9,009 bases of DNA. Source: Nitrospirota bacterium. Lineage in GTDB: Bacteria; Nitrospirota; Nitrospiria; SBBL01; Manganitrophaceae. The stretch covers positions 1 to 9,009 of the forward strand of contig JAHFEM010000041.1 of NCBI GenBank assembly GCA_023248505.1, written 5' to 3'. The notes beneath the pieces are model-generated. The model did no database searches. It was not told the origin of the DNA and saw only the letters and a list, made by a program, of their open reading frames with translations. The position numbers were made by a program, and so were the translations under genes. Each line of letters starts with the position of its first letter. Position 1 is the stretch's first letter. Below are positions 5,796 to 9,009 of this stretch, piece after piece.

Positions 5796-6459
5796 TGTGA
5801 TACGGTGGATCGCATGGAAGGATCTCTTGAGCGAACTGCGCAGCCGCGAAAACATCTCTTCTATGTTTTTCTTCGCTCTCATCGTGATCTTGATCTTCAG
5901 TTTTAGTTTTTCGCTCGATCCAAAGACCTCCAAAGAGCTGATGCCGGGGATCATCTGGATCGCCTTCGGCTTCACCGGAATCATCGGACTGGGGAAATCC
6001 TTTTTGGCCGAAGTCCACAATGATTGCATGGAATACTTTCAAATCGTCCCTGCGCCAAAAGGGGCGATTTACCTCGGTAAATTTGTCGGAAACGCCCTTT
6101 TTATGCTCATTGTGGAAATCATTCTCTTCCCGATGTTTATCCTCTTCTTCAATCTGGATGTACTTGAAAAAATCCCCATGATTCTGCTAATATTTGTGGC
6201 GGCAACGATCGGTCTTTCCGCGTTAGGCACCCTCTTCTCCGCTTTGACGGTTCAGATCCGGGCACGGGAGGTGATGTTTCCCATCCTCCTCTTGCCGTTG
6301 GCGGTCCCGATCTTTATCGGTGCGGTCGAAGCGACCCGTGGCGTGTTCAGTGGCGATCCTCTCCCGCTCTATCTCGATTGGATCAAGCTGTTGATTGTCT
6401 TTGATGCCATTTTTATGGTTGTTTCTTTTTGGGTTTTTGAATTCATCCTGGATTATTAA
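5782..6459 (+). CDS. ccmB: Haem exporter membrane subunit CcmB
   Basis: A 225-residue inner-membrane protein, about the normal length for CcmB, forming the permease of the CcmAB complex. The family block SRENISSMFFFALIVILIF (21-39) opens the first membrane segment. Six helices can be placed at about 27-44, 55-72, 101-125, 130-153, 164-183 and 199-222. Other CcmB-like stretches are IAFGFTGIIGLGKSF (60-74) and GTLFSALTVQIRAREVMFPI (149-168), where the loop between helices 4 and 5 carries the basic residues. The ATG lies inside the end of ccmA, giving a 14-base overlap that crosses a run of six T. No strong Shine-Dalgarno is present, so translation is probably coupled to ccmA. ccmC starts 2 bases after the stop. 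Confidence 0.95.
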   Translation: MHFFNVIRWIAWKDLLSELRSRENISSMFFFALIVILIFSFSFSLDPKTSKELMPGIIWIAFGFTGIIGLGKSFLAEVHNDCMEYFQIVPAPKGAIYLGKFVGNALFMLIVEIILFPMFILFFNLDVLEKIPMILLIFVAATIGLSALGTLFSALTVQIRAREVMFPILLLPLAVPIFIGAVEATRGVFSGDPLPLYLDWIKLLIVFDAIFMVVSFWVFEFILDY

Positions 6460-6461
6460 CC

Positions 6462-7175
6462 ATGGTGGTCAGTCGCCTGATTGCAAAACTTCAACGCTAC
6501 GAGGGATGGTTCGGTGTTGCGGCCGGACTTCTCATCATGGTGGGCCTGTATATGGGCCTGGTCACCTCTTCGCCCGATTATTATCAGGGTGAGGTGGTCC
6601 GCATCATGTACATCCATGTTCCGGCCGCTCAGAGCGCCATGTTTGCTTATACCGTCCTCTTCGGCGGAAGTCTTTGGTACCTTTGGAAGCGTGATCCGGT
6701 CGTTGATAATGTATCCCATGCCGCCGCCGGGATCGGCATCTTCTTTACCCTCATCGCTCTGATCACCGGCTCGATCTGGGCAAAGCCGACCTGGAATACG
6801 TGGTGGACCTGGGATCCCCGGCTGATCTCCTTTGCGATTATGCTCTTGATCCTCGTCGGATACCTCATGCTTCGGACGTTTCTGGAGGATAAAGAGAAAG
6901 AAGCGACCTATGCCGCCATCCTCGCCATTGTCGGTTTTATCGACCTTCCGATCATTCATTTTTCCGTCGAATGGTGGCGGACATTGCACCAGCCCCTCTC
7001 GATCTCGACCCGGGGTGTTGCCATCGCGCGCGATATGCTGATCCCGCTGCTGCTCATGTCGATCGGATTTTATCTCCTCTTCGCCTACATGCTGATGGTC
7101 CGGACGCAGATGCTCTATCTACAACATCTGCTGGAGGCAAAACGAGGACGGATGCTCAGTAAAGTTCATTTATGA
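6462..7175 (+). CDS. ccmC: Haem-handling protein CcmC
   Basis: A 237-residue inner-membrane protein that presents haem and helps attach it to CcmE. The tryptophan-rich haem-handling (WWD) motif is WNTWWTWDPR (111-120). His52 (MYIHVP) and His176 (TLHQP) are the expected external haem ligands; they are 124 residues apart, the same spacing as His60 and His184 of E. coli CcmC. Six membrane helices are likely at about 17-35, 47-68, 87-106, 121-138, 150-166 and 191-213. These features and the length fit CcmC rather than CcsA or CcmF. It starts 2 bases after ccmB with only a weak Shine-Dalgarno, and its TGA overlaps the ATG of the next small frame (ATGA at 7172-7175). Confidence 0.96.
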   Translation: MVVSRLIAKLQRYEGWFGVAAGLLIMVGLYMGLVTSSPDYYQGEVVRIMYIHVPAAQSAMFAYTVLFGGSLWYLWKRDPVVDNVSHAAAGIGIFFTLIALITGSIWAKPTWNTWWTWDPRLISFAIMLLILVGYLMLRTFLEDKEKEATYAAILAIVGFIDLPIIHFSVEWWRTLHQPLSISTRGVAIARDMLIPLLLMSIGFYLLFAYMLMVRTQMLYLQHLLEAKRGRMLSKVHL

Positions 7176-7270
7176 GAACCGATCGCCTAGGAGAAAAAGC
7201 GGCCGCCAGTGGCCTCAAGAAAGGTGCGGCCGCCAGTAGCCCAGGGGAAGGAGCGGCCGCCAGACAATGA
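7172..7270 (+). CDS. Putative 32-residue Ala/Gly-rich peptide in the ccmD position
   Basis: A short open frame begins at an ATG that overlaps the ccmC stop (ATGA) and ends at a TGA that overlaps the next gene's ATG (ATGA at 7267-7270). This double coupling is typical of real operon genes. The product is basic at the N-terminus (MRTDRLGEK) and then carries three AAA blocks in a nine-residue period (AAASGLKKG, AAASSPGEG, AAARQ), matching the 27-bp DNA repeat. Small ccmD genes normally lie between ccmC and ccmE, but CcmD has a membrane helix and this peptide has none, so I do not call it CcmD. There is no strong Shine-Dalgarno. It may instead be an in-frame repeat expansion that merely links two coupled genes. 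Translation is unproven. Confidence 0.4.
   Translation: MRTDRLGEKAAASGLKKGAAASSPGEGAAARQ
7199..7263 (+). repeat. 27-bp tandem repeat, three copies, third partial
   Basis: GCGGCCGCCAG occurs at 7199-7209, 7226-7236 and 7253-7263, exactly 27 bases apart. The first two full units match at about 20 of 27 positions, with AAGG also conserved at the 3' end, and the bases before the first unit (7185-7198) look like a decayed unit end. Each core contains the 8-base palindrome GCGGCCGC. The period is a multiple of three, keeping the micro-ORF open. The third copy runs into the start of the next gene, placing GGGGAAGGAG 14 bases before its ATG. Confidence 0.85.
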
Positions 7271-7770
7271 AGTGGTTTTACATCCGGTGGGGAGGTGTCC
7301 TGATCATTGCAGCGATCATCGGGGTCCTCGGAATTCAGCGCTACTATAGGGATGTCACGGCGATTTCTCCCGATCGGCTTCTCCACGATCAGCCGACCCA
7401 AACAGTCCGTGTCTTGGGAAGGGTGGAGGCTGGAAGCATTGTGAAGGAGGGCGAAGGGGGGCCGGTGGCCTTTCAACTCTCCGGGCAGGGAGCAACGGTC
7501 TCGGTGCGGTATCTCGGTGAAGCGTCGGAAAACCTGCGGGATTTAAAAACGCTGGTGATGGTGGGAAAGTGGAATCCAACGACACACATCTTCGAAGCAG
7601 AAAAAACGTCTCTGATGCCGAATTACGGGTTTGTGACGGCGGCCTACCTGATCTCATTGCTCCCGATGGGCATTTTTCTTTTTAATATGGAACGAAAGGT
7701 CGCATTGCTATATATTCTTATTAAAGAGGAAAAAGTCTATCAACCGGAGGAGCCGCTTGAAAACAGGTAA
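7267..7770 (+). CDS. CcmE-like OB-fold membrane protein lacking the haem-binding His, with a CcmD-like tail
   Basis: A 167-residue protein: N-terminal anchor helix (about 8-24), a periplasmic beta-rich domain (40-115), a second helix (121-140) and a charged cytoplasmic tail. The domain aligns with the neighbouring CcmE: TVRVLGRV (46-53) with KVRVAGLV, and FQLSGQGATVSVRYLG (69-84) then VGKWNPTTHIFEAEK (99-113) with its FDLTDGAEKIPVAFEG and EGFWDADRTFHSHMI. Where CcmE has HSEDY this protein has SLMPNY, so the covalent haem His is absent; its only His are 40 and 107. The last part, NYGFVTAAYLISLLPMGIFL (119-138) then NMERKVALL, resembles CcmD (short 'YVxxAYxxxxxxL' helix plus basic tail). It may thus be a CcmE paralogue fused to a CcmD-like segment; this is inference. 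It overlaps ccmE by 14 bases. Confidence 0.8.
   Translation: MKWFYIRWGGVLIIAAIIGVLGIQRYYRDVTAISPDRLLHDQPTQTVRVLGRVEAGSIVKEGEGGPVAFQLSGQGATVSVRYLGEASENLRDLKTLVMVGKWNPTTHIFEAEKTSLMPNYGFVTAAYLISLLPMGIFLFNMERKVALLYILIKEEKVYQPEEPLENR
7746..7752 (+). promoter_or_regulatory. Ribosome binding site setting the TTG start of ccmE
   Basis: GGAGGAG lies 4 bases before TTG at 7757. No ATG or GTG occurs at the expected N-terminus of CcmE, and starting at TTG gives the usual short basic segment before the anchor helix. Confidence 0.75.
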
Positions 7771-8212
7771 GAAGACAGCGATCATTATCAGCATTCTGAT
7801 CGTCTTGGGCGGGATCGGCTACTTGGTTTTCGGCAATTTCGGAAAGAACCTGATCTACTTTGTCACCCCGTCGGAGGTGGTCGCATTTGCCCCCGAACAG
7901 TACGGAAAGAAGGTTCGGGTGGCCGGCCTGGTGGTGAAGGAGAGCCTCAAGGTGGTTCCGAATACCTTGAGATTGACATTCGATTTGACCGACGGGGCCG
8001 AGAAGATCCCGGTCGCCTTCGAGGGGGTGCCGCCCGATCTGTTCAAAGAGGGCCAGGGGGCCGTGGTGGAAGGGTTTTGGGATGCCGATCGGACGTTCCA
8101 CTCGCATATGATTATGGCGAAACATTCGGAAGATTACATGCCGATTGAAATGAAGAAGGCGGGAGGGGCGTTGCCGAAAAAGGATTTCTTTAAAACCCTC
8201 AAGGTTGAATAA
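7757..8212 (+). CDS. ccmE: Cytochrome c-type biogenesis haem chaperone CcmE
   Basis: A 151-residue periplasmic haem chaperone anchored by one N-terminal helix (about 8-26). The OB-fold core carries the family landmarks YFVTPSEV (34-41), VRVAGLVV (53-60), LTDGAEKIPVAFEGVPPDLF (77-96) and EGQGAVVEGFW (98-108). The haem-binding motif is HSEDY (123-127): His123 is the covalent attachment residue and Tyr127 the axial ligand, corresponding to His130 and Tyr134 in E. coli. It is therefore the classical His type, not the Cys variant. The C-terminal tail (128-151) is Lys-rich and flexible. The start is TTG with a strong Shine-Dalgarno, inside the end of the preceding CcmE-like gene. ccmF follows after a 148-base gap. 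Confidence 0.97.
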   Translation: MKTGKKTAIIISILIVLGGIGYLVFGNFGKNLIYFVTPSEVVAFAPEQYGKKVRVAGLVVKESLKVVPNTLRLTFDLTDGAEKIPVAFEGVPPDLFKEGQGAVVEGFWDADRTFHSHMIMAKHSEDYMPIEMKKAGGALPKKDFFKTLKVE

Positions 8213-8360
8213 ATGGCAAGGAACGGGTTAGGCGGAGACGGATGAGATGAGCGTGGATCAGGTCAACGCGGGGTAAAAGGTTCTCTCTTTCTGCCCCGTT
8301 CTCTCCGATCCGTTTCCATCGAATCCGATTTGACCTAATCCTCCTCTGGAGGTTACATTC
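8213..8360 (+). other. Spacer between ccmE and ccmF with possible long-range stems
   Basis: This is the only sizeable gap in an otherwise overlapping operon. CGGGG near 8270 and CCCCG near 8295 could pair inside ACGGAT near 8238 and ATCCGT near 8308, but the intervening loops are long and the stems short. There is no T-run after a stem and no clear promoter. The gap ends in the strong ribosome binding site GGAGG (8348-8352) for ccmF. I see no gene in it. Confidence 0.35.
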
Positions 8361-9009
8361 ATGATCATTGAGATCGGGCATTTTGCCGTCATCACCGCGC
8401 TGGTGCTCGCGGTCATCGGAATAGCCGCTCCGATTGTCGGGTTGAAAAGGCGAGATGCCGTTTGGGTGGAGGTCGGCCGCCAGGCCGTCACGCTCAACTT
8501 CGTTCTCATCTCGATCGGCGTGCTGGCGATGGTCTACTCCTACTTGACCCAGGATTATTCGGTCAAGTATGTCTATGCGACCTCCAACAGCAAGCTCCCA
8601 ATCTTTTATAAAGTGGCCGGCCTCTGGGGCGGTCACGAGGGCTCCCTGCTCCTTTGGTCCTTAATCTTATCGTTCTATTGCATGATGGCGGTTCGCGTTC
8701 ACTGGAAGACGCAGCCGGCGGTGATGCCCTACCTGATCGCCATGGAGTCGACGGTTTTGACCGGATTCCTCCTCCTGATCCTCTTTCTCTCCAATCCGTT
8801 CGAGCGAATTTTCCCGGTGCCTCTGGAGGGAAGAGATTTAAACCCCCTCTTGCAAGATCCGGCGATGGTGATGCATCCGCCGTTTCTCTATCTCGGCTAT
8901 GTCGGACTCTCGATCCCCTTCTCGTTCGCAATGGCGGCCCTTTTTTCTGGACGCTTGGGGGAAGAGTGGATCAAGGCGACGCAACGGTGGACCCTCCTGG
9001 CCTGGCTCT
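8361..9009 (+). CDS. ccmF: Cytochrome c haem lyase subunit CcmF (5' part only)
   Basis: The first 216 residues of CcmF, an inner-membrane protein that transfers haem from CcmE to apocytochromes c; the gene runs off the right edge. Helix-rich from the start (about 7-27, 43-61). The characteristic WGGHEGSLLLW (89-99) sits in the early helical region, followed by DLNPLLQDPAMVMHPPFLYLGY (159-180), where His172 belongs to the conserved MHPP motif. Full-length CcmF is roughly 600-700 residues, so about a third is visible; the WWD motif should lie just beyond the edge. The ATG is preceded at 8 bases by GGAGG. A frame beginning with typical CcmF residues and lacking any stop to the window end supports the call. 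CcmG and CcmH-type genes may follow outside the window. Confidence 0.95.
   Translation, partial: MIIEIGHFAVITALVLAVIGIAAPIVGLKRRDAVWVEVGRQAVTLNFVLISIGVLAMVYSYLTQDYSVKYVYATSNSKLPIFYKVAGLWGGHEGSLLLWSLILSFYCMMAVRVHWKTQPAVMPYLIAMESTVLTGFLLLILFLSNPFERIFPVPLEGRDLNPLLQDPAMVMHPPFLYLGYVGLSIPFSFAMAALFSGRLGEEWIKATQRWTLLAWL

Noticed and set aside
7199..7263. A CRISPR array or vector linker (GCGGCCGC is a NotI site)
   Set aside because: The 27-base period leaves only about 16 bases between cores, too short for spacers. The exact period, degenerate flanks and in-frame position point to a natural tandem repeat rather than cloning sequence.
7156..7476. A minus-strand open frame covering the 27-bp repeats with Ala-rich blocks
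   Set aside because: It runs antisense to the ccm operon, and the Ala blocks come from reading the repeat in the other direction.

Overview
The window looks like a chromosomal core region of a Gram-negative, cytochrome-c-making bacterium with moderately high GC. It has a System I (Ccm) cytochrome c maturation operon, a class II (B12-dependent) ribonucleotide reductase, a TIGR02757/DUF2400 protein and a small FmdB-type zinc ribbon. This mix fits Nitrospirota or a deltaproteobacterial-type lineage, but the assignment is an impression from gene content, not a phylogenetic result. No transposase, integrase, CRISPR array, tRNA or rRNA was seen.

Left part, minus strand (1-2236): a YycJ/WalJ-type metallo-beta-lactamase-fold hydrolase runs off the left edge. 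It has its own consensus promoter and apparently a non-AUG start. Upstream of it on the same strand is nrdJ, a complete class II ribonucleotide reductase, also with a consensus promoter.

Middle part (2237-4815): a divergent promoter pair separates nrdJ from a plus-strand gene for a small mono-heme cytochrome c lipoprotein. A TIGR02757 family gene follows. It converges, with a 21-base overlap, on a minus-strand gene for an unrecognised secreted protein with four cysteines. Diverging from that gene is a 75-residue FmdB-family zinc ribbon gene with a GTG start.

Non-coding block 4816-5117: no convincing gene, but three inverted repeats and then a likely promoter with a hairpin-containing leader.

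Right part, plus strand (5118-9009): ccmA-ccmB-ccmC, then a 32-codon open frame with 27-bp tandem repeats, a CcmE-like OB-fold membrane protein that lacks the haem-binding histidine, authentic ccmE, and the 5' part of ccmF. From ccmA to ccmE the genes overlap or nearly touch, which implies one transcript and translational coupling. CcmA, CcmB and CcmC would load haem onto CcmE (His123), and CcmF would pass it to apocytochromes such as the c-type lipoprotein at 2415-2807.

The most interesting part is 7172-7770, where ccmD is normally found. It holds the repeat-bearing micro-ORF, joined by ATGA overlaps on both sides, and a His-less CcmE paralogue whose C-terminal helix resembles CcmD. This may be a remodelled CcmD/CcmE module.
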